This document shows positions 23,211-34,815 of a DNA stretch of 64,000 nt, piece after piece. The translations under genes and the position numbers were made by a program. This stretch comes from Muricea muricata (lineage: Eukaryota; Cnidaria; Anthozoa; Malacalcyonacea; Plexauridae). The DNA is taken from assembly GCA_963855995.1 (NCBI GenBank), contig OY979722.1, positions 6,728,001 to 6,792,000 on the forward strand, read 5' to 3'. The stretch's first letter is position 1, and each line of letters opens with the position of its first letter. Below the pieces are notes generated by a model. That model had not been told where the DNA came from and searched no databases. It saw only the letters and a program-made list of their open reading frames with translations.

Positions 23211-24335
23211 GGTGCTCATTCATGTTCATCATGTCAACAAAATGTACATGTCATCTGTGAAAAAATTAATGGTGAAGAAGGCTGGGGTCGTTCAATACTT
23301 TGTAATAACTGTGCAGCAGAGCCACCTGCAAAGAAAACATCCTCTTGGAGCATTGCGTATCCATCTAGTTCACAAGAGCTAAAGCACAAAATTCCAAATC
23401 CCTAAAAGCAAACTGAAAAAAATGAATGGAAAAGCCATTGTGTATGCCTAACATGCTTCGAAAATGGTATGGAACAAAATATCTATGTTATGAGCAGAAG
23501 GGACACCTCTACAAAGAATTGGCATGTACATTTTGCAACGACACCCTGAATCAACATTGTCTCAAATTAGAATTGTAAACTTTGATACAAATAGTAAAGA
23601 ACTCTGTACTGCCACGGAAAAGTATTTTGCAATCAGTAACAATAGTGTATGTAAGAAAAAAAGTTCGAAAACTCAGGGAACAATGTTCAATTTCTGTACA
23701 GCTTATCCTGTTCAACAAGAGCTACCCCAGGTTTATTCAGAACAAAAAAAGGATACAAGCAGAAGCAATGAAATAAAGTACAGTGAACCAACAGGTCTAA
23801 CAAGAGTCATGCCAACTATTCAGGAACGGATAACAGATGACAGTGTAGATGAAAAGGATGACAACGTCACGTGCCATGATGCAGGTTTAGAGGAAGAAAT
23901 AGCATTTACCGAACCAACAACAGGTGGGAAACTTGCTAGCTCCGATTGCAAAGGTTCACTTTCATATCATAGTCATTCTTGTAGATGTAAATACAAGCTT
24001 GTTGAATTCCAAATGGTGGAAATAATGAGAATGGTCCTTCCGTTTTGAAATGCGAAACATGCTTTCAGCTGCTTTCAAGCAGATTGACAGGGATAAATCC
24101 CACAGCAGATCCACGGAAAACTGCGCTCAGAGGAATAGGAAAATACGCAGGATCGTTGTCATCTGGGCTTCTTTTATCTTCAGAGAAAACACAGTGTACA
24201 ATCAAGGGAGGTAATAATTACTGGTACGGAATAAAAAATGCAATCAAACAACATATTTCATGCGACGGAAAACACTCTCAACTTCTCTTCGAGGCTTTCC
24301 AGTATGCAGCAACACTGAAAAAGAGGAGGTCTTGA
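23211..24335 (+). pseudogene. Decayed zinc-finger protein (PHD-like, BED-like and long C2H2)
   Basis: Three zinc-binding blocks follow in different frames. 23211-23402: CSSCQQNVHVICEK then CNNC, a short PHD-like finger. 23430-23520: HCVCLTC followed by a TSTKNWHVHF stretch, BED-finger-like. 24045-24335: CETC, then, 60 residues later, an HISCDGKH pair. Frame changes occur near 23405 and 23520 and a stop near 24047. Similar combinations occur in uncharacterised transposon-linked proteins of cnidarians. It may be an exapted or captured gene remnant; no function is assigned. Confidence 0.5.
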
Positions 24336-24514
24336 GATGTATGCTAAATAATTCAAATACTGAAATACGAATCAAATGCGTGTTGTTTTAAATGTCGAAT
24401 AAATTGGTTTTGAAAAACAATAGTCTGGTATTATATAAAACAAATAATGAATGTTTTTATTCGTGCAATAGTAAGAATATTTTCATTCGGTTAACTCCAG
24501 CTCAAAAAGTGTAA

Positions 24515-24728
24515 CACAAAATGGCGCAATTTGAAAGCATTTTTGGGCTTCATTCTCAGTCCTTTTTCACCCGCGGTCATGCAAGCGCGCGAAAGCATGT
24601 GAAAGCCGCTACACAGCCTTTTCTGTAGCCCCCACACTTTTTGACATTTTAATCGCTAAAAAACTTACATCTTCAACTAGTTGGTCGTAAAAAACAAAAA
24701 AAAAATACGATGTAAATTGTAGCATAAC
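24515..24728 (+). promoter_or_regulatory. Promoter-like GC-richer segment before the THAP exon
   Basis: Contains AAAATGGCGCAA (24521), CCGCGG (24573), and GCAAGCGCGCGAAAGC (24584), an NRF1-like word, within otherwise AT-rich DNA. It ends at the THAP-exon ATG (24729). No TATA box at a suitable distance was seen. Confidence 0.35.
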
Positions 24729-24805
24729 GATGCCGCGTTATGGTTTCGTACCTATCTGTAAAAGCAATGAAAGAACAGAGAAAAAAGGCCTGCATTTTTT
24801 CACAG
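24729..24805 (+). pseudogene. THAP domain, first exon of a P-element-like transposase
   Basis: ATG starts MPRYGFVPICKSN and ends at the donor ACAG|GTGAAT. THAP domains begin with a C-x(2-4)-C pair: the second Cys is present, but the first is Gly (GGT where TGT is expected), one base change. A one-base loss in a T run (near 24795) would also put the next exon out of frame. THAP domains bind the ends of P elements. The exon pairs with THAP sequence at 26412. Confidence 0.65.
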
Positions 24806-26411
24806 GTGAATACAACAATTGTTTTTATTTTTTTTAAAAAAACAAGATTTTATGGATTGCGTATGTCGCGCGGACTACAAATTATGAAACATGGATGAAA
24901 TCCAAATTAGTTTTTCCTCCGTGTAATAAATTACATACGAGTTGTTGCATATAAACAAACACGTGTTTTTGTTCGGTTTTGGTATGTACGTGGGTTTTAA
25001 ATTTTAATTTTATTCAGTAAAAAGCCCGCCATTTCTAGTCAAGAAGAAAGCAAGATGGCGGCTTTTATTTTTTTGACATCGTCAAATGTCAAACAAACTA
25101 TCACTGTATTACATTTAACTACTATTACTGTAAAAACGATTATAAGCAGATTTATTTTCACACTTTTCTTTACACGTAGTGTCCCTACTGATAGCCTACA
25201 TATTAAGCAAACAATTTATCGTTATTTTAATAATATATGATTTCACGAAGGTCACGATCGAAGTACTATATTCAGTATACTGTACGCTTGTACACGCACA
25301 AAAAATGTCAACGATATATTATTGCAAATAATACACTGGCCTCCAAAAGTGTTTATTTGTATAGACCAACGTTTCTAAAACTTTTGTAGTACAAAATTAT
25401 AAACGTACAAGTGAGTCTGTTTTAAAACTATCAAAGAATCACTGTAGCCTCAATACATTTGGAAAGACAATGCGTTTAAATCTCTTAATTGAAAGTTCAA
25501 ATCTTGTGAAATCCAAAGTATAATTAATAGATAGCTGCCAATAGATAGACAGATAGATACAGGGTAGCCCCTTCAGTGTTACAACACTGGTATCAATGGG
25601 GGCCCTGCAATACTAAACAGGTCAGGTGATTAAATATACAGTAGGTGGGTGTGTGCAATAAAATTATAGGGTCATCAATTTTCACAAAACTTTACAAATT
25701 AGGTTTAGGGCACCACGCCTGAAGAAAAGGCTTCTAGGTATGCTGGGCTTAGACCAATTTTTTTATCAACAAGAATGAAAACTAATCTTGCTAGCAAAAA
25801 TTTTATTGTTTTCCAAGTGCAGCCTTGAAGATCCAAACTGAAATTTATATTTGCCAAGGCAAAAATTTTCCTTTGCTACAGGCATGTGGGTGGGACATTA
25901 ATGATGCCATGTAGTGGAGGGGGAAACTGCATATTCTGCCTAACAATCAAAGATGCAGGGGGGGCAAGAGGTGCAGCTGCGCCTTTTGCCATTTGCTAGG
26001 AGGGGCAAGGGGGCAAATGTGCCCTTTAAGTACATATAAAGAAGATTATACAACAGTTAGTTTTGAAGAATGCATTTACTTAGTGATAACAAAACCTGTT
26101 GTGGCACTGTAAATTGAAACAATGGTATTAAAATACCTAATGGTGATCGAAGATGCTATGACAAGAATATGATTGGTAAAATTTGACTCAATAAGAGTGC
26201 AACTGACCGTCTAAATTCCTGGGCATGGATTTTAACATGGTTGAAAATTTATCAGTGCCATTCAAGAAAGTTTGCCTCCTAGCCCTTTTCTCATTCCGGT
26301 GTCCCTGCCAGTCTAACAATGACCAGTATCCAATACACACAATAGGCCACATGCATTGTCTTGTGTCAACTATAAAAGCAAGAAAAAATAAATTAAACAT
26401 AATTTGTTGAC
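24806..26411 (+). other. Proposed 1.6-kb intron of the P-element-like gene
   Basis: Donor ACAG|GTGAAT and acceptor GTTGACAG| at 26411. Near 25055 there is an AAGATGGCGGC word with a 61-codon frame, YY1-like but without exon support, and a short GATA-type microsatellite at 25540-25560. No other gene seen. Confidence 0.45.
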
Positions 26412-27035
26412 AGATTCCCCATGAAAAATGCAGAGTTACTAACACAGTGGGAAAATGCAGTGAACAGAGTAGCCACTAGCTGGAAAGCAAAAAGCTCTAG
26501 CGCATTTGCAGCAATCATTTTACTGCATCTGACTACCTATCAACAAAAATTGGGTCAATTAATTTGAAAAAAAAATGCTGTTCCAACACAACAACTCACC
26601 AGTGCTAATTACATAACATCAGAGCTTGACGGTTTGGATAAACCTGCACTAAAACGGCGTTGTTTGGAAGAGTCTCAGTCACCAATGCAAATTGCTATGA
26701 ATGACCACAGCTATGCCAAGTCTGAAGCCCCAGAGCCATCTCAAATCCCAGAAACACTGAGCAACCCAAAGCCTGCCACAACTGTACAATCTTCGCATGT
26801 TCCACAGTCGTCACAAGTGCCACCATTCCCTGAAAAACAAAACAAAATGAATTATGCACAGCTAAAGAAAAAGATCAGCACCTTGAAGCAAAAGCTAAGA
26901 AGGAGGGACAAGAAAGCTATGAATGCAAACCACCAAATAAAAACCATGAAAAAGAAATTACTGATCAAAGAAGATGAGGCCAAGTTACTACACCATAATT
27001 TCAAAGGACTGAACCTGCAATTATTCAACAGCTAA
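26412..27035 (+). pseudogene. P-element-like transposase: THAP C-terminal half and coiled coil
   Basis: The exon starts after an acceptor with RFPMKNAELLTQWENAV, the conserved FP and W of THAP domains. After a frame change near 26505 comes CSNHFTASDY, the Cys and His of the C2CH zinc site. A second slip in an A run (near 26570) leads to the frame from 26634, with a Lys-rich coiled coil (KLKKKISTLKQKLRRR, near 26850) as in THAP9-type proteins. A single stop at 27033 separates it from the catalytic frame, which is in the same phase. Confidence 0.7.
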
Positions 27036-28502
27036 ATGAAAAATAACAAAGTCCACTCATGTGGTAGGCGTTACAACGACCAAATTAGAGAATTTGCAGT
27101 AACAGTCCAGTTTTGCTCACCTAAGGCATACAATTATCTCAGAAAGATCATACCTCTACCTGCTCCCTCCTTGATAAAATCGTGGGCAAGATCAATCAAA
27201 TGCAGTCCAGAATTCCTTACAGAGGCATTTAGAATATTGGAAGAAGAGGTAAAAGATCATCCAGAGAAGAAGGACTGTTGTCTGATCATCGATGCAATGG
27301 CCATCAGAAAACAAACTCTCTGGGATCCAACAAAAGAAGCCTATGTTGGTTTTGTCAATTATGGCGATGTCCTACCAGAATTATCAGATATACTAGCATC
27401 TGAAGCTCTTGTGTTTGTCCTAGTTGGCCTACGGAGTCGCTGGAAATGTCCGATTGCCTATTTGTTGATTGACAAGATATCTGCAACCAACCAAGCACAA
27501 CTTCTTCTTAAGGCTTTGGTGTTGACAGCAGAGATTGGTCTGAAAGTGTGGTGTCTTACCTCTGATGGAAAATCATCCAATCTAGCTACGTTCAGGCTTC
27601 TTGGTTGCCTACTTGGCTTCACCTACGAATTTATCACGGCGAAGTTCAAGCATCCAACACTTGATCGTGATGTCTTTTGCATTTTGGATCCTTGCCACGT
27701 GCTCAAGCTTTCACGAAATACTCTGGCAGACCTTGGTTCTATGGTATATGTCGATGAGAATGGCGAGAGTGATGAAATTTTCTGGAAGTTTCTCCAACAC
27801 CTCCATGATGTACAGGAAAACTATGGCATGAAGCTCGCAAACAAGTTAACTTCCAATCAAATCAAGTACCAATCTCATAAAATGAAGGTAGATCTTGCTG
27901 CCCAGACCCTCAGCTCTTCAGTTGCCGATGCCATCGACTTCCTCAACATTGTTGAAAAGGATGCCAGATTCCAAAACAGCAAAGCTACAGTCAACTTCAT
28001 CCGTACCATTGACAAGCTGTTTGACATTCTCAACACACGAAACCCCCTCGGAAAGGGAAGTAAGCAGCCATTGAAGCTGCCTAACCAAACTGAGTGGGAA
28101 ACAGAACTTGTAATGATAGCTAAATACTTGCTATTATTGAAGTCAGGTGATGGCCAATTACTTATTACCCACAAGAGAAAGACCTTCATTCTGGGTTTTG
28201 TAATCACAATCAAACCCACAATCGAGATGGCGACGACAATGCTTATGCAAGATAGAGATCCATTCAAGTATCTACTCACAAATAAAATTTCCCAAGATCA
28301 CATTGAGATCCTTTTCTCGTGTATCCGTGCCCGTGGTGGGCACGGCAACAACAACAACCCCAATTGCCTCCAGCTGCAATACACCATGAGAAGAATGTTA
28401 CTACGAAATGCTGTCAGTGCTTCCCAACATGCCAACTGCATATCCTTGATCAACACTCAGTTGTCCCAATTCTACGCACCAGAAAGCATTCCTCTCTCTT
28501 GA
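27036..28502 (+). CDS. P-element/THAP9-like transposase catalytic domain
   Basis: A 488-codon frame. It opens with GRRYNDQIREFAVTVQFCSPKAYNYL, the conserved helix-turn-helix region of THAP9/P transposases. Catalytic acids: Asp86 (LIIDAMAIRKQ), Asp177 (LTSDGKSSN) and Glu424 (DHIEILFSCIRARGG). The DPCHVLKLSRN block (218-228) matches the family's DPxHxxKxxRN motif. All key acids are kept although flanking regions are broken, so decay is recent or slow here. P transposases cut and paste DNA and leave 8-bp duplications; the element's own ends were not found. Confidence 0.85.
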   Translation: MKNNKVHSCGRRYNDQIREFAVTVQFCSPKAYNYLRKIIPLPAPSLIKSWARSIKCSPEFLTEAFRILEEEVKDHPEKKDCCLIIDAMAIRKQTLWDPTKEAYVGFVNYGDVLPELSDILASEALVFVLVGLRSRWKCPIAYLLIDKISATNQAQLLLKALVLTAEIGLKVWCLTSDGKSSNLATFRLLGCLLGFTYEFITAKFKHPTLDRDVFCILDPCHVLKLSRNTLADLGSMVYVDENGESDEIFWKFLQHLHDVQENYGMKLANKLTSNQIKYQSHKMKVDLAAQTLSSSVADAIDFLNIVEKDARFQNSKATVNFIRTIDKLFDILNTRNPLGKGSKQPLKLPNQTEWETELVMIAKYLLLLKSGDGQLLITHKRKTFILGFVITIKPTIEMATTMLMQDRDPFKYLLTNKISQDHIEILFSCIRARGGHGNNNNPNCLQLQYTMRRMLLRNAVSASQHANCISLINTQLSQFYAPESIPLS

Positions 28503-29170
28503 AGAAACCTACACCACCGGTTGCCAATAACGATGATGCAGATCTACATTGTCGTAACATGGAGTATATACAAAACGTACAGCATTCAGAATTTACAATG
28601 TATGTGCTACATTACATCAGTGGATTTGTTGCTTCCAAGCTCGCCAAGAAGTTGTCCTGTTCCCAATGTATTGAAGATATGACTGCTTCCACTACAGCTA
28701 CCACTGGCAACGAGCGATCTGACCATGATTACTGCCGCAAAAGTTCTGATGATCTGTACAACAGAGCGTCTGCATTCACCAATTTTATCAACAAAGGAGG
28801 TCTCAAAGTACCATCTGAATTTACAGTGAAGGTTGTGGCATATTCAGATAAGGTATTCAAGTGCAATGTCTCATTGATGTCAAATCAAATAACCAATGAG
28901 CCAAAACTGAAAGAGAAAATGGTCAAAGAAGTTAGCCATTACTTTGCCGACAAAGTTCCTGTCGTAAGCGAAGAAACTCACGAGAGTTCCACCACCGAAA
29001 CCTTGTTTGGTAACCACAAGCTCTACCTGGTCAAATGTATTGCCGACCAGTTCCTTAAATTGCGGTTATTCACCTATGCCAAGACATACAATGACAAAGT
29101 TAGGCGAGGATTAAGGTCAACGGTACCATCTTCTATGGCCAATTTGACATGTTCCATGTTGCACACATGA
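28488..29170 (+). pseudogene. P-element-like transposase C-terminal region, frameshifted
   Basis: The open frame 28319-29170 continues the protein in another phase after about 28490. Family blocks: YVLHYISGFVASKL (near 28600), CSQCIED, and LVKCIADQFLKLRLFTYAK (near 29050), as at the THAP9 C-terminus. Its last 96 bp overlap, on the opposite strand, the end of the hAT-like gene. Confidence 0.7.
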
Positions 29171-30725
29171 CTTATAAACGACTTAAATCCTTCCGCCCCA
29201 TATTTTTCAAGATCTCCTTCATCTATGGATGGTTTGCCATGTCGCCTTTCACCACATAGCAAAGTGACGATATTCTCTAAATCAAGACACGTTAACATTT
29301 CGCACATGGCTGGCACACATAGATCGTACCTTCTGCTCAACGATTCCAATGAATCTTTGACAAATATCTTAAAGCTTGTCTGACAATCATCAATGTCTCT
29401 TGCTTCCCAATAGCAGTGGGTTTCATCTTGAGACACTAGTTTCCATCCTTGCACCAATTCCTGGCTCTTGATGGTTCCTCCCATTATTTCCTCAATGTGC
29501 TTCTTCAGGATGGGCATAGACTCCGAGGGATCAATTATAACCTCGTCCATAAGACTTTCCAGCAATTTTTTCACACGGGGCCACCATACGCATATTTTAC
29601 AGCATGGGCAGCACAATCCTTGAACAGTAATCATTAAGTCAACAACGCTTTTCATGGAATCACATATACAACATAGATCTAACACAAAGTCAGTGCCAAG
29701 AATGTCGTATTCTTTCATTTCATTGTAGCCATAGCTTCTGAAGGCAGCTGTATAGGCTTTGTAGCTCTGAATGATGGTGTAGAATCCTTGTATTGCGATG
29801 ACCAAAATCTTGTAGCACAATTGCCTCTTGTCATCTTTAGCTTAAGGTTCTCGGAATGTGCGAGTGCTATAACATTGCTGAGCATCTTTCCTCTTTGGAA
29901 TGTTGAATGGATATTCTTCGACCTCTTCACAAGAGATGCCAGGACGTCAGATGATGAACAAATCTTTCCATCTTTGATATCGAGTATGGCAAGATTTATC
30001 CAACACGATTGGTCCCAAACTACCATTGAAAACTCAGGATCAATCGGGACACCAAGCTCTTGATAAACTGTGGTCTTAAATCCATCAGCTTGATACTGCC
30101 CGTCACAACAGGTACCTTGCCAAACTGCTTTTAGATCAAAGCTTTCAGAATCACCGCAGGCTTCTTTAATGGCTTTGACGACTTGTTTTGCAAGCTGATC
30201 GGCACATTCCCCGGAAACACCGTTTGCATTCAGTGAATCTACTGAATACACTTCAGGAGCATTCACGGGAATTGCAACACGCTTCCCACTAACAACTGGA
30301 AATACCATGATGGCGTGGTTGGAAATCCGATGAGGAGTGCTTTTATCACAAGAAACACAGAAATGAGGTTGGAAGCCTGTTGAAGGCAATGGTTTTGCAA
30401 TTTGTTTGGCTGTTTGTTTATCAAGCCACACGTTGATCGCGAACAGGATTTCATTGAAGTGGTTTCTGCTATGACCTAGATCACCCATGCATATCACTCC
30501 CGGTAGCAATATGTGCCGCATTTCGTGTTCAAATTGCTGAGCTGCTGATTTTGACTTCAACACAGACAATGTTATTCGTATTTGGCTTTTGTAAAGTAAA
30601 CTACGAAGTAAACTACGAAGTAAACTACGAAGAGCGTACAAAGTGCTTTTTGGCGGATGGGAATAGTGAGAGTGCAATGGAAAAAAACTGTTGCACTCCT
30701 GAGAGTGCAATGGAACATTTTCCAT
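29074..30725 (-). pseudogene. hAT-like transposase-derived gene, one frameshift
   Basis: Two overlapping frames, 30725-29715 and 29820-29074, form one protein with a frame change around 29780. RNase H-like blocks: VSCDKSTPHRISNH (near 30340), GTCCDGQYQADG (near 30105), VVWDQSCWINLA (near 30020), ATRFWSSQY (near 29815). The block order recalls hAT-derived ZNF862/KIAA1586-type proteins widely repeated in cnidarians. The 5' end lies at a 12-bp tandem repeat, so the true start is uncertain. It meets the P-element-like gene tail to tail. Confidence 0.6.
30595..30640. repeat. 12-bp tandem repeat
   Basis: About three and a half copies of AAGTAAACTACG. In the minus-strand frame it reads as repeated LLRS, which is repeat-driven rather than conserved coding. 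Confidence 0.85.
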
Positions 30726-30740
30726 TGCACTCTTGGAAAA
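30668..30740. repeat. Repeated and inverted GAGTGCAATGGAA words
   Basis: Two direct copies of GAGAGTGCAATGGAA (near 30669 and 30703), the second followed at once by an inverted copy, giving a perfect hairpin with a 3-4 base loop. Confidence 0.75.
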
Positions 30741-33104
30741 TGGAACTTTTTATCTAATTTCACGTGACCATAATTAACCAATTAAACGACCAGAATTTAA
30801 TGAGGTATTATATAAATATATATATTCTGATAAATGAAACTAGTGTAAATTCGCAAAGCGCTGAAGATGCTGAGTGGCGTCAAGTGAATAATGCCGCTGG
30901 TGCTCTGTAAAGGGGGCCTCGGAGGGCCTCAAATTAATATAACAGATTGCGGCTAATTTGAATTTCGGCTACTTCAAAGGGTCTACTTTTTATTGAATCT
31001 GTACAGCGATGAAAACAAAACAAGTTTGTATTACTATGGGAATTAAAAATGCGCAAAAAACAGGGTGTACAAAAAAGAAAACGAGTGAAAATGATCCATT
31101 GCTGGAATTTCAATGGCCTGGCACTATGGTCAATGTAAAGAGTGCAAAATATTGACAGAGTGCCTATATTAAGTATATTTCATTCATTTGGTCACAACAG
31201 ATCGGCAATGAATTGTGATGATCGAATTACGATATATGAAAACCAGGCCCAAGTATGAGAAATGAAAAAGCTTATTTTATAACGTGTATATTATAATATT
31301 GATTTTCACACCTTTTCTAAAAAAAACATAGCCCACAAAATTTAGTTCAACTTGTGACTTTCCTTGTTATGTCAGTTAAGTAATTTTCTTCCACTTACTT
31401 GGTTTTGTCATATCAATTTTTAAGTTCAATGGATGGTAATGGAAATATTGGCACTTAATTTGTAACATAACATCACAGCTTGAAAAATACATAAAGAGAA
31501 TATTGAGAATTTTATATACTGACACTGATGACAATTTCCCCGCAAGCTACACATGACAAAGAATCAACTGTATAATTTTTCAATTTATTTTTAGTTGACC
31601 TAGAAGTTCACAGCATTTTATGTCTGTCTATTCCTATAAGATGTCAAAAATGGACCCTAGAAACTTTTTACAGGCAGTTATATCATAAAGCACAGGTATC
31701 TTTGCCAAATTAATTTCCAGCATATAGATGGAGGTTATGTTCAAGATAAAATATATAAAGAAATAAGAAATGTTTCTACTACAATGACAAATAGACATGA
31801 TACTCTATGGTAACTATTAAACTAGAATAATACGGTTTCAATCCTTCCTAAACCATTGCCTTTTATTCATTAAACATTTTGTATAATTGTTACTTAATCA
31901 GCACTATATCATTAAGATTTGAGAATGCTGTATATTGTTTCAGCAAAACGTCAAGATATTCGATATATAGTGATGAAACAATACATAGTCATAGTATCAG
32001 CATAATCTTTTGCTAGTTATAGCATAGCGAGTGGTCTCTCATTGCAGCAAACAATCATAGACAATAAACAAAAAAAAAACACATTAGTCATTATTACAAA
32101 TAGCTCAATTCATTCTTCAAGCGCCTGAATGAAGACCGATATTTACTTACCTTGCAGATCCTTGTCTTGGGTCTTTCAGCTCTATTTTGATTAGGAAAAC
32201 ATTTCAAGTTCTTAAGATACCATTGTAGAACTATCATCTTCATTTCATGTTACAGGCTAATTGCCCAAATGAATTATGTCGACGTGAATCTTCAAAATTG
32301 GTAAGCAAGATTTTCAAGGCTGTGTTTGAGTGCAAAAATCACTGATTTTCGTAGCTTTTTTCAATCTGTTTCTTTGAAATGCTCGTTTATTTAACATGTT
32401 AATTCCGGAATTCTGTTTTCAGTTTGGATTGATAAATACATAGCAAACGTGACCTGATTACTGTATAGTTATATATGTTCTGATGAACTGTGTTTAACTT
32501 ATGACGTCACACGCCATCAATATGGAGGATCAAAAGTTCGCGCAGGAACTAGGAAGTGCCTGTAAAACCGGTTAGAATTGGCCAATTTTAATTCTGTTTG
32601 CAGTAAGCAAGTGAGAAGGAAAGGTTCTTTCGACTACGCGAAAAAAGAAGGCCAACATTGTGTTGAAGTGATACTGTAGCGACATTTTGACCTACTTTTA
32701 AACACAAACTTTGTACGTTCAAAATTCAAATACCTCGTGAAATTGAGTCTGATTGCCCATAAAACGTATCTATATGAATATATCAGACATCTACATACTC
32801 GTCTACAACTACTGATAGGAAATAAAGCACATTACCTTGAGATGGAGACAGGATTGTAGATTGCTTCAATGTCTTGAAGGTTTAGAACTTCGTTTTTCTA
32901 AGCTTTGCGGACAAAAAATATTGATTTGGTAATTTCCGAACATTTCCGACTACCAACGATAAAATCCGACGAAGTGCGCAAGTAAGACGATGAATCCCGA
33001 GCAACTGGAAAGATAGAGAGAGAAAACCCCAACGGGAGCAGGGGGTTCTGGTGGCTGAATGGATCATGGCAAACTGTCTAAAGCAAAAGGTTGATTATAT
33101 ATTG
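30741..33104. other. Intergenic, with relics of two MITE families
   Basis: 31061-31135 matches one end of the mariner-type MITE at 18718-19084 (CAGGGTGT then ATTTCAATGGCCTGGCAC). 30950-30985 resembles inner sequence of the MITE at 19478. Near 32520 an ATGGAGG follows TGACGTCA, a CRE site, without a supported exon. Otherwise AT-rich with no gene seen. Confidence 0.5.
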
Positions 33105-33215
33105 GACCGGAGATTCAACCTCGAACCCAGGGCCTTTTGGTATAGAAGCTGCGCGAGAGAAGGCCCTGATAAAATCTGGTCTCATGACTCCACAAATTCT
33201 GGTTATTTTTGTAAG
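33105..33215 (-). repeat. Interspersed hairpin repeat, copy 1
   Basis: About 110 bp matching 45455-45560 in reverse orientation. Each holds AGGGCCTT...AAGGCCCTG arms around GCGCGAGAGA/AGCTTCTATACC sequence and an AACCTCGAACCC end. A shorter relative is at 34752-34815. Confidence 0.75.
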
Positions 33216-34336
33216 CTGGCCTTGTGACTGTTACTCTATCACGGGGGGTGAAAGTTATTGAATTTTTAAAATAACTTTTAAAATATTACTCACAAGACAC
33301 AAATCAAGATAAAAAAATCAATGTTTTTATGTCTATTTTATATTTCCGCTGGGATTGTGTTCTCTCAACTGAAATTTATATTAACTAATGCTCGAAAGTG
33401 TTCAGGTGAGCGAATTTATATATATTTTACGTAAATAAGGTTCCAATCATCCATTCGAGCTTAAATGTTGTTAATGTTCGGGATAGTTGAGATGTTTAAT
33501 ATATACTAATATTTTTATTTCTTATTTGTTATGAGTAGAAAATTAGTTGTAATATTTCCAACGAATACACTGTAAATGTTTCAAGATTAAATTTAGTGAT
33601 TATTTTTTTCTTGAGCTGTCTGTATTTCAGTATTGCGTACTCGTCTGTTGACATTGTCAGTGACTTAACTGGACAACCTGAATCTGCATAGTACATAATC
33701 AATTTGTTGAGGATGTGTTTTCAAAACATGAAACTAATATGTGGGTAGTAGCTTGATATTTTAGGGGGTATTTATGTTCATTGCAGACCTTAAGAACAAT
33801 CTATTTTCACAATGACTAAATGGTTCCTTAACATTTGTGGTCATTACATCATGTAAAAGTCATTTTCTGTCCTCAACAAAGCTATTTGTTGCATTTTAAG
33901 CAGCAAATAATAGTATATAACCTTTCTGGAAGGTAATTTCTATTGTCTATTCAACATTGTTCTCATATTTTAAACCTGGTTTTCGGGCTCAATGATGTTA
34001 CTGGTGACACTGTTGCTGAAATAATATAATAAGAAATAATGTTAAAGTCACCTAATATACCTTACCTGTATTATGAAAAATGGCAGCATTTTCCAAGATA
34101 TGAAATTGAGGCTGTATAATTAAAATTACTATCTTGAAAGGTGTATTGTAAGTATTGATCAAAAAGAAACAATATAGACTAATATAGAATCTGTTGTCAG
34201 TCGCTAATCATGTCTCCACTTTTTGGGGATTTGTGCACACTCTTCGAAACCTGCTATATTGAATTTGCTATTTGACAAAAATTTTACTGTGAAAAGATAA
34301 ATTATGCATGTAATGTCTTATCCTGATCCTTTAGTG
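33216..34336. other. Intergenic
   Basis: AT-rich; no gene, RNA or repeat pair recognised. Confidence 0.5.
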
Positions 34337-34755
34337 TCATTCTTTAATACCCATTCCAATTTGCTTGTTATGTTTTTCTAACCATGTGAAAAGTCCTTTC
34401 ATGTCAACCGTACTTGTTGGTGAAACTTCCATCAGTTTGAAGGTGGGATGACATCTTCCTGGCTTCCTGTTGAAGGGTTTTAACTTTCTTAAGTCACTCA
34501 CCATCAACATTTCATCCTCTTTTGAGCTGCTATGGCTGTGCACATGTGATACATTGTTCTAGTGCAAGGTATTACTCATTCTTTGGACAATCTGCCGTAG
34601 ACTAGCTGCTGCCTTCGATGCACGTGTCATGGCTTTTGGTGCTTTGTTTGGACCCATTTCTCTTACCACCTCCTTACTTACCCTATTGTGTATTTCTTCG
34701 GCCATTTCACATGCGATATTTTTCCCAAGACCTCCATGCCAATTGATAAATCTCC
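34337..34755 (-). pseudogene. Broken second copy of the DUF6589-like last exon
   Basis: Read on the minus strand it parallels the end of the gene at 35.4-36.1 kb: NIACEMAEEI versus NIACDMAQEI, MGPNKAPKAM versus MGANKTPKAM, and a GLFTWLEKHNKQIGMG end versus SLFSWLEKHKKQIAMG. An in-frame TAG near 34560 interrupts it. Upstream it stops at a hairpin repeat (34752), so only the 3' part was duplicated or has survived. Confidence 0.7.
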
Positions 34756-34815
34756 CCCCAACCTCGTACCCAGGGCCTTCTTTGAATTTGTGGGGAACGA
34801 AGGCTCTGGTAATTG
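34752..34815. repeat. Interspersed hairpin repeat, diverged copy
   Basis: ACCTCGTACCCAGGGCCTTC and GAAGGCTCTGGT form the arms, followed by GGTCACGTG. Related to the repeats at 33105 and 45455. It forms the upstream boundary of the broken exon copy. Confidence 0.5.

Noticed and set aside
25055..25240. Gene starting at AAGATGGCGGC
   Set aside because: No donor or downstream exon; it lies in the proposed intron of the P-element-like gene.
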